Source: Peptococcaceae bacterium UBA4997 (GTDB taxonomy: Bacteria; Bacillota; Dehalobacteriia; UBA4068; UBA4997). Taken from it: a stretch of 15,240 nucleotides of DNA. The position numbers and the translations under genes are program-made. Positions 7,558 through 14,309 of this stretch are shown piece by piece (position 1 is the stretch's first letter; every line of letters begins with the position of its first letter). Location: positions 11,264 to 26,503 of the forward strand of contig DGYV01000008.1 of the NCBI GenBank assembly GCA_002398485.1, given 5' to 3'. The notes under the pieces were generated by a model. That model did no database searches and was not told the origin of the DNA. It saw nothing but the letters and a program-made list of their open reading frames with translations.

Positions 7558-7583
7558 AAAGCCTAACTTAAAAGTTAGGCTTT
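7558..7583 (-). terminator. Hairpin, proximal of two after rpsU
   Basis: AAAGCCTAACTT and AAGTTAGGCTTT form an inverted repeat of up to 12 bp with almost no loop (effectively about four to six bases). It starts 33 bp after the rpsU stop. The minus-strand tail is only TTT, then ACTATTTTT, so it may terminate partly or stabilise the 3' end, with the distal hairpin as the main terminator. Confidence 0.65.
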
Positions 7584-7615
7584 TATGACTGTATGTTGAG
7601 AAGGGGATTACGCCT

Positions 7616-7792
7616 TTAGTTCCATTTACGTTTCCTTGCGGCCTCAGATTTTTTCTTTCTTTTTACGCTAGGCTTTTCGTAATGTTCATGTTTGCGCATT
7701 TCCGACATAACACCGGAACGCTGACAAGTACGTTTGAAACGACGTAACGCACTATCCAAACTTTCATTTTTACCTACTCGTACTTCACTCAT
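7616..7792 (-). CDS. rpsU: 30S ribosomal protein bS21
   Basis: This 58-residue protein is ribosomal protein S21, a basic small-subunit protein near the mRNA anti-Shine-Dalgarno region. It shows the conserved start [18 protein letters not shown], the central KRTCQRSG and [11 protein letters not shown], and the Lys/Arg-rich tail [13 protein letters not shown]. The start at 7792 is chosen because MSEVRVG is the family N-terminus and GGGGAGGG lies just upstream. A longer in-frame extension from a TTG at 7834 would run through the ribosome site and the leader hairpin, and is rejected. The gene has its own strong promoter, a hairpin at the expected 5' end and tandem hairpins downstream, so it is probably monocistronic. 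In B. subtilis yqeY lies between rpsU and yqeZ; here that gene is absent. Confidence 0.97.
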   Translation of the reverse strand: MSEVRVGKNESLDSALRRFKRTCQRSGVMSEMRKHEHYEKPSVKRKKKSEAARKRKWN

Positions 7793-7825
7793 TGTCTTCC
7801 CTCCCCTCAGTTGCACCGGATAAAC

Positions 7826-7845
7826 ACTATACAAGAGTGTATAGT
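7826..7845 (-). promoter_or_regulatory. Perfect hairpin at the expected 5' end of rpsU mRNA
   Basis: ACTATACA and TGTATAGT form a perfect 8-bp stem with a four-base loop. The expected transcription start, about seven bases after the -10, falls right at the edge of the stem, so the rpsU mRNA would begin with this hairpin. It could stabilise the mRNA 5' end. As DNA it is also a dyad suitable for a repressor. It leaves the ribosome site, about 30 bases on, free. Confidence 0.55.
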
Positions 7846-7853
7846 TCTAGACC

Positions 7854-7882
7854 ATTATAGCTAAATTTTCGGAATTAGTCAA
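7854..7882 (-). promoter_or_regulatory. Sigma-70/A-type promoter of rpsU
   Basis: On the minus strand TTGACT (7882-7877), a 17-bp spacer and TATAAT (7859-7854) form a near-consensus promoter. It is 62 bp before the rpsU start codon and lies in the short gap after the HIT gene. Confidence 0.85.
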
Positions 7883-7893
7883 CCGTAAGTATT

Positions 7894-7913
7894 GTAAAAT
7901 ATAAGTATTTTAC
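7894..7913 (-). other. AT-rich hairpin at the HIT gene stop
   Basis: GTAAAATA and TATTTTAC form a perfect 8-bp stem with a four-base loop, beginning at the HIT stop codon. There is no T-run after it on the minus strand, so it is at most a weak terminator or 3'-end stabiliser before the rpsU promoter. Confidence 0.4.
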
Positions 7914-8254
7914 TAGCAAATATCACCTAATAATGCTCCGCCCAATAAATGATAATGTAAATGCGGCACTAATTGCCCCGAATCGGCACGACAATTGGTG
8001 GTAAGCCTGTAGCCGCTTTCATCTATGCCTTGTTCCTTGGCTATTTGTTTGGCTACCCATTGTATTTTAGCCAACAAGGCTATATCCGCAGCTTCTGCAT
8101 CTGCTATGGAGGTTATGTGTTTTTTAGGAATAATCAAAATGTGTACAGGAGCTTTGGGCGCAATATCCTTAAATGCCAAAACATCGGCATCCTCATAAAC
8201 CACATCAGGTGTTATTTCTTTGTTGGCAAATTTACAGAACAAGCAATCACTCAT
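7913..8254 (-). CDS. HIT family protein (HinT-like nucleotide hydrolase)
   Basis: This 113-residue protein has the histidine triad HLHYHLL (His98, His100, His102) near its C-terminus. Other family features are DCLFCKF at the start (Cys4 and Cys7), VVYEDADVLAFKDIAPKAP and ILIIPKKH. HinT-like enzymes hydrolyse purine nucleoside phosphoramidates and acyl-adenylates, including aminoacyl-AMP, in the cytoplasm. The start at 8254 is preferred because MSDCLFC is the family N-terminus. The in-frame ATG 15 bases upstream overlaps the GGAGG that serves as ribosome site. The gene has its own promoter just behind mtaB and ends 30 bp before the rpsU promoter. Small HIT genes are often found between mtaB and rpsU in Clostridia-like genomes, as recalled from general knowledge. 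Confidence 0.93.
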   Translation of the reverse strand: MSDCLFCKFANKEITPDVVYEDADVLAFKDIAPKAPVHILIIPKKHITSIADAEAADIALLAKIQWVAKQIAKEQGIDESGYRLTTNCRADSGQLVPHLHYHLLGGALLGDIC

Positions 8255-8309
8255 GTAAAAAACCTCCATATCTATTTAAAATATAGCTGGCTTATAAAAA
8301 TATAAATCC

Positions 8310-8338
8310 AGTATATTACCTGTAATGACGAATGTCAA
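8310..8338 (-). promoter_or_regulatory. Sigma-70/A-type promoter of the HIT gene
   Basis: On the minus strand TTGACA (8338-8333), a 17-bp spacer and TATACT (8315-8310) form a near-consensus promoter. It starts only two bases after the mtaB stop codon, leaving a HIT leader of about 50 nt. Read-through from mtaB is also possible, because no terminator is seen between them. Confidence 0.8.
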
Positions 8339-8340
8339 CC

Positions 8341-9660
8341 TTAAGCATACAAATAGCCGTCTTGCCAAGATTTTAGCATCACTTCCTCTATAGTACCCAG
8401 TTTATGCTCACCGCAAACTGCAACAGGCAGGTAATTTGGCGTATGACCAACATAATAAAGGCCTCCCTGCTTTTTTTCGGTTTGCTCCCAAAGTACTTTT
8501 ATGGTTTGACCTATATAATTTTCCGCAAAGGCCTTTTCAGATGCTATAGCCAAGCTGCCCAAGGCTGCTGCCCTTGCCGTTTTCTGCTTTGTTCCCACCT
8601 GGTTCGGCAAAGACACAGCCAGCGTGCCTTCCCTTACAGAATAGGGAAATACGTGCATTTTGGCAAAAGCCATCTCCTTAGCAAAAGCCAAACCACTTTG
8701 GAACATAGCTTCCGTTTCGCCAGGAAAACCCACCATTATATCCGTAGTGATGGCAACATTGGGGATTATATACCGTATTTTGGTAAGCAGGCTGCGGTAA
8801 TAAGCTGTGGTATAGTTACGGCGCATGGCTTTAAGTATATCGTCTTGCCCTGCCTGCAAAGGTATATGAAAATGCGGGCATATATTAGTGTGCCCCTGAA
8901 CTACCTTTAGTAATTCATCCGTAACTTCCAAAGGCTCAATAGAACCCAAACGCAGCCTTTCCAGCCCCTCTATGCAGGCAAGCCTTTTCACAAGCCCAGC
9001 AAAATTGACTTTATCCGCTAAATCCGTACCATAAGCACCCGTATGAATGCCCGTAAGCACTATTTCCTTAAACCCCTCTTTTACCAAAGCCTGCGCCTGC
9101 AGCAAGACTTGCTCCGGCGGATTGGAACGCACAGGCCCCCTAGCATAAGGTATTATACAATAACTGCAAAACTGATTACAACCATCCTCTATTTTTAAGT
9201 TTGCCCTGGTTCTGCTTTGATGTGGATTTACAGTATTTATAGCTACAAACTCCGTAGCTTTTGCTACATCACTTACCTGCATAAAAGTTTTTTGTCCATT
9301 TTTACACTCATGCAGGTAATTTTCCACCAGGTTTACTATATTTGCTCTGTCATCCGTGCCTATTATCATGTTCACGCCTTCAATTTGGGCTATTTTCTCT
9401 TTTGCTACCTGAGCATAACAACCCGTGGCAAGCACTATTGCATTAGGGTTATTTCTACGGGCACGTCTTAGCATTTGGCGAGACTTTCTATCCGCCAAAT
9501 GGGTTACCGTACAGGTATTTATAATATACAAATCGGCCTTATCTTCAAAATCCGCCACTTGCCAGCCTGCGGTTTCAAACAACCCCAAAATAGCGGCACC
9601 TTCCTCTTGATTAACCTTGCAGCCCAAAGTATAAAGGGCAACCGTTTTCTGAACAGGCAT
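8341..9660 (-). CDS. mtaB: tRNA t6A37 methylthiotransferase MtaB
   Basis: This 439-residue radical-SAM methylthiotransferase adds a methylthio group to N6-threonylcarbamoyladenosine at tRNA position 37. The N-terminal UPF0004 domain shows TLGCKVNQ (Cys14), NTCTVT (Cys50) and ATGCYAQ (Cys81), which bind one Fe-S cluster. The radical-SAM motif is CNQFCSYC (Cys161, Cys165, Cys168). A C-terminal TRAM-like RNA-binding region follows (about 375-437, YIGQTIKVLWEQ). The TLGCKVNQ opening and overall layout fit MtaB (B. subtilis YqeV) better than MiaB or RimO. Its ATG overlaps the rsmE stop by one base (TAATG), so translation is likely coupled. Confidence 0.94.
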   Translation of the reverse strand: MPVQKTVALYTLGCKVNQEEGAAILGLFETAGWQVADFEDKADLYIINTCTVTHLADRKSRQMLRRARRNNPNAIVLATGCYAQVAKEKIAQIEGVNMIIGTDDRANIVNLVENYLHECKNGQKTFMQVSDVAKATEFVAINTVNPHQSRTRANLKIEDGCNQFCSYCIIPYARGPVRSNPPEQVLLQAQALVKEGFKEIVLTGIHTGAYGTDLADKVNFAGLVKRLACIEGLERLRLGSIEPLEVTDELLKVVQGHTNICPHFHIPLQAGQDDILKAMRRNYTTAYYRSLLTKIRYIIPNVAITTDIMVGFPGETEAMFQSGLAFAKEMAFAKMHVFPYSVREGTLAVSLPNQVGTKQKTARAAALGSLAIASEKAFAENYIGQTIKVLWEQTEKKQGGLYYVGHTPNYLPVAVCGEHKLGTIEEVMLKSWQDGYLYA

Positions 9661-10409
9661 TAGGCTTTACCCCCTATATCGCCCCAGGCAAACATGATTA
9701 TGGCAACAGCACTTACAGCCGCCGTTTCCGTACGCAAAATCCGTGGACCCAGTGTAACAACTTCCGCCCCTTTGGCTTTGGCCGTTTTAACCTCTGCCAC
9801 CGTTAAACCACCTTCAGGGCCTATGATAACCGCCGCTTTTTGAGGCGGTTTTGCCGCTAAAAGCTTACTCAAACTATTTTCGGTTTCAGATTCCCAGGGC
9901 ATGATGATTTGAGTATTTTCAGGCAAGCATAATAAGGCATTTTGCAGATTTTGCACAGGTAAAATTTCGGGTATTTTATCCCTGCCGCATTGTTTGGCGG
10001 CGGCTTCGGCTATTTTTTGCCAACGTTTTTGCCTATCTATGGCTTTATCACCTTTAAGCTGTACTACACTGCGTTCACAAGCCAAAGGAATAACTGTGCT
10101 TACACCCAGCTCCACAGCTTTTTGAATGATAAGCTCCATTTTTTCGCCTTTAGCAATGCCCTGCAATAAATAAAGCTGTAAATCAGCCTCTTTGGCCGCA
10201 GGCAAAACCTGTTTCAGCAACAATTCCACCCTATTTTCGTTGATTTTAATGATTTCCGCTATAAAAGGGCTATTGCCGCACACCACTTCCAGTTCTGCAC
10301 CCACAGCTTTACGCAATACCAGGCTTATGTGCCTGGCATCACTGCCTTCAATATATATATCATCGCCTATTTGCGGGTCTTTTTTAGTTTCCACAAAAAA
10401 ACGGCTCAT
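9660..10409 (-). CDS. rsmE: 16S rRNA m3U1498 methyltransferase RsmE
   Basis: This 249-residue SPOUT methyltransferase methylates N3 of U1498 in 16S rRNA using S-adenosylmethionine. An N-terminal PUA-like part (1-70) contains the RHISLVLR signature. The knotted SPOUT domain shows KAVELGV (97-103), IGPEGGLT (196-203) and LGPRILRTETA (220-230), which form the cofactor site. The length is typical. Its start overlaps the prmA stop by four bases (ATGA), with GGGAGG upstream inside prmA. Its stop overlaps the mtaB start. The prmA-rsmE-mtaB order equals yqeT-yqeU-yqeV of B. subtilis. Confidence 0.95.
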   Translation of the reverse strand: MSRFFVETKKDPQIGDDIYIEGSDARHISLVLRKAVGAELEVVCGNSPFIAEIIKINENRVELLLKQVLPAAKEADLQLYLLQGIAKGEKMELIIQKAVELGVSTVIPLACERSVVQLKGDKAIDRQKRWQKIAEAAAKQCGRDKIPEILPVQNLQNALLCLPENTQIIMPWESETENSLSKLLAAKPPQKAAVIIGPEGGLTVAEVKTAKAKGAEVVTLGPRILRTETAAVSAVAIIMFAWGDIGGKA

Positions 10410-11380
10410 AGATCCTCCCTTACAGCGGTTAAAGCTACCCAGCCCTTTTCTTCTTTGGTTTCTGTTAATTTAAAGCCTGCTGCCTTTAAAGCATTTATTA
10501 CTTCCGCAAGCCTTTCTTCAATAATACCCGAAACCAAAACTTTGCCCGTATCTTGCAAAAACTCCTTGAATAATGGGCTCATGGCTATAATAACATCTGC
10601 CACTATATTGGCAACTATAATATCATAGCCGCCTCCTATTTGTTTACACAAGCCTTCATCCTCTATAATATTTCCCCAAAAGCCTGTATAATGCTCATCT
10701 GCTATGCCATTTCTTTTAGCATTTGCTATGGCTGTAGCAACGGAATATTGGTCTATATCCACAACTGTTGCGGAAGCTGCGCCCAAAAGCATGGCTGATA
10801 TGGCAAGTATACCGCTGCCACAGCCTAAATCCAACACTTTATCCCCCGCATTAAGACTGTTTTCTAAGGCTTCAAGACATAAACGGGTAGTATAATGCTG
10901 GCCTGTACCAAAGCTGGAATTGGGGTCTATTTCCAAAACCCTTCGGTTTTCATCTTCTGTATATTCTTCCCAGGAAGGCTTGATAACCAGCTTTTCTCCT
11001 ACTTTAAAAGGTTTATAATATTTTTTCCATTCATTTTGCCAAACTTCTTCATCCTTATCCGCCAACTCTATTTCCAGGCTGCCCCAAGATTTTTCTTTAT
11101 CTTCACGCTTTAATTCCGCCAAAGCGGTTTTTAAGGCTGTTAAGGTTTCCGCACCTTGCAAGTTATCTGCCAAATAGATTTTTAAATTGGTGGTTTTGTT
11201 TTGGGCAAACAAAACTTCATCACTTAAATAATCCCAAGTGTGGTTTGGGTTATTAATGAATTCCCGAACATCATCAGCATCTTCCACCACCCAGCCCGGA
11301 ATACCAAGCTGTAAAAGCATGGTTGAAAGCGGCTCTATGCCCGCCCTTGCTGTATATATGGTAACCTCTTGCCAGTTCAT
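10406..11380 (-). CDS. prmA: Ribosomal protein L11 methyltransferase PrmA
   Basis: This 324-residue SAM-dependent methyltransferase methylates ribosomal protein L11. The N-terminal L11-recognition domain (1-110) is followed by FGTGQHYTT (157-165), the SAM motif LDLGCGSGI (183-191), VVDID (206-210) and the catalytic-region VANIVAD (256-262). The start at 11380 (MNWQEVTIYT, typical of the family) has AGGAGG six bases upstream. The in-frame ATG 21 bases earlier lies before that ribosome site and is rejected. It is first in the prmA-rsmE-mtaB operon and overlaps rsmE by four bases. In many Bacillota this gene follows dnaJ, but here the region upstream is a gene-free gap and then the tetrapyrrole genes. 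Confidence 0.95.
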   Translation of the reverse strand: MNWQEVTIYTARAGIEPLSTMLLQLGIPGWVVEDADDVREFINNPNHTWDYLSDEVLFAQNKTTNLKIYLADNLQGAETLTALKTALAELKREDKEKSWGSLEIELADKDEEVWQNEWKKYYKPFKVGEKLVIKPSWEEYTEDENRRVLEIDPNSSFGTGQHYTTRLCLEALENSLNAGDKVLDLGCGSGILAISAMLLGAASATVVDIDQYSVATAIANAKRNGIADEHYTGFWGNIIEDEGLCKQIGGGYDIIVANIVADVIIAMSPLFKEFLQDTGKVLVSGIIEERLAEVINALKAAGFKLTETKEEKGWVALTAVREDL

Positions 11381-11604
11381 AACTGCCTCCTGAAAAATCA
11401 TTATATTGCATTGATTAAATTACATCATAGATTTAATAAACTGTAGTAAGTATTGGTACAACTTTTACTTATATTCGGCGGCCAGCTTAGCAAACAGCGG
11501 CATATACTGTAGCCGCATCCTCCATTTCGTTGAAAACAACTACTACATAGCACCCCTAACCTTAATAAATTTAATTTTATGCCTCGGTTTTATAACCTTA
11601 TATC
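11381..11604. other. Intergenic gap between the chelatase gene and prmA
   Basis: This 224-bp stretch has no recognised gene, no clear terminator for the chelatase operon and only weak promoter-like sequences for prmA (TTGTAC-17-TATTAA on the minus strand). The middle (about 11475-11530) is clearly richer in G and C than its flanks and contains a small imperfect hairpin (GCGGC/GCCGC). Short minus-strand frames cross it. One is a 42-codon GTG-initiated frame (11553-11425) with six cysteines; another ends PLFAKLAAEYK. These may be chance or the remains of a decayed gene. Confidence 0.5.
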
Positions 11605-11982
11605 TCATAACATTTGTTTTACCCTGTCTGTAAGTATTTGCACAATCCTTTCATCATAACCTAAAACCCTACCGAAGCCAACTTTTATATGAGGCTGTTC
11701 TTTACAAAATTCTTCTATTATAGCAGGTATATCCTCTAATGTATGTGTACCTTCAAACAGGAAATAGGGTATTACCTTTATATCATCTATACCTTTTTGA
11801 ACAAAATCATGTAAAGCTTGTTTAAGGTTTGGCTCTGCAAATTCCAAAAAGCAATAGGCCACAGCGGAAACAGGAATTTTTTCCTTTGCAAGCTCCTGCT
11901 CAAAATACGCCATTACTTGTTTAAATACAGTTTTAGTTTCAGGTTTGCGGCTGCCATGGGCTATAATTATAATACCTTTCAT
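11605..11982 (-). CDS. Short CbiX/SirB-type sirohydrochlorin chelatase
   Basis: This 125-residue protein matches small CbiX/SirB chelatases, which insert Co2+ or Fe2+ into sirohydrochlorin for cobalamin or siroheme. The family start IIIIAHGSR (His9) is present, followed by CFLEFAEPNLKQAL and IPYFLFEGTHTLEDIP (His80). His9 and His80 are the expected metal-binding pair. The length is that of single-domain members, which work as homodimers; longer ones are two-domain. AAGGGG lies nine bases before the ATG. It follows hemL by 21 bp as the last gene of the tetrapyrrole cluster. The CobA domain upstream makes precorrin-2, the precursor of its substrate. Which metal it inserts cannot be told from the sequence. 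Confidence 0.87.
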   Translation of the reverse strand: MKGIIIIAHGSRKPETKTVFKQVMAYFEQELAKEKIPVSAVAYCFLEFAEPNLKQALHDFVQKGIDDIKVIPYFLFEGTHTLEDIPAIIEEFCKEQPHIKVGFGRVLGYDERIVQILTDRVKQML

Positions 11983-12003
11983 AGGCTATACCCCTTAAAT
12001 GTT

Positions 12004-13287
12004 TTATTTTATAGTTTTCAAAGCCGTTTCTGCACAATCCAAGGTATAAGCTATATCCTCTTCAGTATGGGCATAGGAAACAAAAGTGGCCTCGAACTGG
12101 GCAGGTGCTAAATAAATGTCTTTACTCAACATAAAATTAAAGTATTTGCTGTATTTTTCGGTATCACTCATTTTGGCTTCAGCATAATTGGTTACTTTGT
12201 GGTCAGTAAAGTAAAGGCAGGAAAGTGAACCTATACCGTTCACTACAGCTTTTACATCGTGCCTTTTTATAATATCCCTTAAGCCTTCACATAAGGTGTG
12301 GGAAAGTTTGGCTATATATTCATAAACCTGCGGATTATTCTTCAAAAAATTCAATTGGGCTATACCTGCCGCCATGGCTACAGGGTTACCGCTTAAAGTA
12401 CCTGCCTGATAAACCGCACCTAAAGGTGAAACCTGTTGCATAATCTCTTTTTTGCCACCGTAAGCGCCTACGGGCATACCGCCGCCGATGATTTTGCCCA
12501 AGGTAGTTAAATCCGGCTTGATACCATAATACTTTTGGGCACCGCCATTTGATACCCTAAAGCCTGTGATGACTTCATCCGCTATCAACAAGGCATTATT
12601 TTCTTGGCAAAGCTGCTGTACACCTTTTAAGAAGCTTGTTTCGGGTAATACTACACCCATATTACCTGCTACTAATTCTATTATTACAGCCGCTACCTGA
12701 TTATTGTTTTGCTCAAACAGAGCGGCCACGCTTTCAAGATCATTATAAGTTGCAGTAAGGGTATCCTGTGCACAGGCTTCGGGAACACCAAGGCTGCTGG
12801 GTACACCTGTAAGCATAGCACCTGAACCTGCTTTGACCAGCATAGCATCACTATGACCGTGGTAACAGCCCTCAAATTTGATTACCTTGTTTTTACCCGT
12901 ATAGCCACGGGCTACCCTGATAGCACTCATGACCGCCTCGGTACCGGAATTGACCATGCGCACCATTTCTATAGATGGTATCATTTCACAAATAAGCTCG
13001 GCCATTTTGATTTCAGCTTTGGTAGACGCACCAAAGCTAAGGCCTTTAGCGGCAGCTTCCTGTACGGCTTTCACCACTTCAGGGTGAGCATGCCCCAAGA
13101 TTAGCGGCCCCCATGAACCTATATAGTCGATGTAACCATTGCCTTCAACATCATACATTCTTGCGCCTTTGGCACTTTCAATAAAACGGGGTGTGGAATT
13201 TACCGATTGAAAATTTCTAATAGGGCTATTTACACCGCCAGGTATTAATTCCTGGGCCCTTTTAAACAATTCCTGTGATTTAAGCAT
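12004..13287 (-). CDS. hemL: Glutamate-1-semialdehyde 2,1-aminomutase
   Basis: This 427-residue PLP enzyme converts glutamate-1-semialdehyde to 5-aminolevulinate, the last step of the C5 route to tetrapyrroles. The N-terminus IPGGVNSPIRNF is typical. PLP-binding features are SGTEAVMSA (114-122), GCYHGHSD (140-147), IADEVITGFR (Asp237) and TLGKIIGGGMPVGAYGG, with the Schiff-base Lys265. The normally strict EPVAGNMG reads ELVAGNMG (Pro to Leu at 205). The ATG overlaps the hemB stop by one base (TAATG), with GGAAGG upstream inside hemB, so the two are coupled. It confirms that the organism uses glutamyl-tRNA, not the glycine/succinyl-CoA route. Confidence 0.97.
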   Translation of the reverse strand: MLKSQELFKRAQELIPGGVNSPIRNFQSVNSTPRFIESAKGARMYDVEGNGYIDYIGSWGPLILGHAHPEVVKAVQEAAAKGLSFGASTKAEIKMAELICEMIPSIEMVRMVNSGTEAVMSAIRVARGYTGKNKVIKFEGCYHGHSDAMLVKAGSGAMLTGVPSSLGVPEACAQDTLTATYNDLESVAALFEQNNNQVAAVIIELVAGNMGVVLPETSFLKGVQQLCQENNALLIADEVITGFRVSNGGAQKYYGIKPDLTTLGKIIGGGMPVGAYGGKKEIMQQVSPLGAVYQAGTLSGNPVAMAAGIAQLNFLKNNPQVYEYIAKLSHTLCEGLRDIIKRHDVKAVVNGIGSLSCLYFTDHKVTNYAEAKMSDTEKYSKYFNFMLSKDIYLAPAQFEATFVSYAHTEEDIAYTLDCAETALKTIK

Positions 13288-14270
13288 TAGCCTATCCTTC
13301 CTTCATCTATCATTTTGGCTATTTCCAAAGCATAATAGGTGATGATTATATCCGCTCCTGCTCTGTACATGCTAACAGCGGTTTCCGCAACTATGCCTTT
13401 TTCATCTATTAACCCTGCCTGCGCAGCCGCTTTGATCATAGCATATTCTCCGCTGACGCTGTAAGCGGCAACAGGCAAATTGAAGCTTTGCTTCACTTCA
13501 CTTATAACATCCAAATAGGAAAGTGCAGGCTTTACCATTAATATATCTGCGCCTTCCAGAATATCCAATTCCGCCTCTTTCAAGGCTTCCCTGATATTAT
13601 GATAATCCATTTGGTAGGTTTTTCTATCCCCAAAGGAAGGGGCACAGCCTGCCGCATCCCTAAATGGGCCGTAAAAACTGGAAGCATATTTTACAGCATA
13701 GGACATTATGGCTTTATCCGCAAAACCGTTTTTATCCAAAGCTTGGCGGATAGCTCCCACACGCCCGTCCATCATATCCGAAGGGGCTACCATATCTGCA
13801 CCTGCTTGAACATGTGATACAGCAACCTTGGCCAGTACTTCCAAGGTTTTATCATTATCTACATTCTTATTTTTAAGGATACCGCAATGCCCATGGCTGG
13901 TATATTCGCAAAGGCAAACATCTGTAATGATATTAAGTTCGGGAAATTCCTTTTTCAGGTTGATTACCGCCTGCTGTAAAGCACCGTCTTCAGCATAAGC
14001 AGAGCTACCCACTTCATCCTTATGTTCAGGTATACCGAATAAGAGCAAGTTTTTCACTCCTACATTACAGGCTTCCTCCGCACATTTTTGCAATGTATCG
14101 GGGCTGTAGCGTTTTTGGCCTGCCATAGTAGGGATATCCTCTATGATATTTTTGCCTTCCCTAATGAATACAGGGTAAATGAGCGAGCTTTTGGCTATTC
14201 TGGTTTCCCGTACCAATTCACGCATAACTTGGTTAGTACGTAATCTGCGTGGTCTCATTGTAAGTTCCAT
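13287..14270 (-). CDS. hemB: Porphobilinogen synthase (delta-aminolevulinate dehydratase)
   Basis: This 327-residue enzyme condenses two 5-aminolevulinate molecules to porphobilinogen. It shows the N-terminal RPRRLR, the catalytic lysines Lys194 (SYAVKYASSFYGPFRDAA) and Lys247 (MVKPALSYLD), and the metal site DVCLCEYTSHGHCG. In that site Cys119, Cys121 and Cys129 mark a zinc-dependent enzyme; the Asp-rich magnesium type lacks this triad. The length is standard. GGGAGG lies six bases before the ATG. It starts 39 bp after the CobA-HemD stop and overlaps hemL by one base. Confidence 0.97.
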   Translation of the reverse strand: MELTMRPRRLRTNQVMRELVRETRIAKSSLIYPVFIREGKNIIEDIPTMAGQKRYSPDTLQKCAEEACNVGVKNLLLFGIPEHKDEVGSSAYAEDGALQQAVINLKKEFPELNIITDVCLCEYTSHGHCGILKNKNVDNDKTLEVLAKVAVSHVQAGADMVAPSDMMDGRVGAIRQALDKNGFADKAIMSYAVKYASSFYGPFRDAAGCAPSFGDRKTYQMDYHNIREALKEAELDILEGADILMVKPALSYLDVISEVKQSFNLPVAAYSVSGEYAMIKAAAQAGLIDEKGIVAETAVSMYRAGADIIITYYALEIAKMIDEGRIG

Positions 14271-14309
14271 AATGACCTCCCGAAATTTATATAATAATTT
14301 TTGCTTATC

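Noticed and set aside
7793..7834. N-terminal extension of S21 from an upstream TTG
   Set aside because: It would translate the leader hairpin and the ribosome site. The family start MSEVRVG has its own strong GGGGAGGG.
8255..8269. Earlier in-frame ATG for the HIT gene
   Set aside because: This ATG overlaps the GGAGG that serves the MSDCLFC start, so it cannot have that site upstream.
8289..8313. Imperfect hairpin CTGG...CCAG between mtaB and the HIT gene as an mtaB terminator
   Set aside because: It is AT-rich with an asymmetric bulge, has no T-run after it on the minus strand and overlaps the HIT promoter -10. It is not convincing.
11381..11401. Earlier in-frame ATG for prmA
   Set aside because: The AGGAGG lies after it and is well placed for the MNWQEV start.
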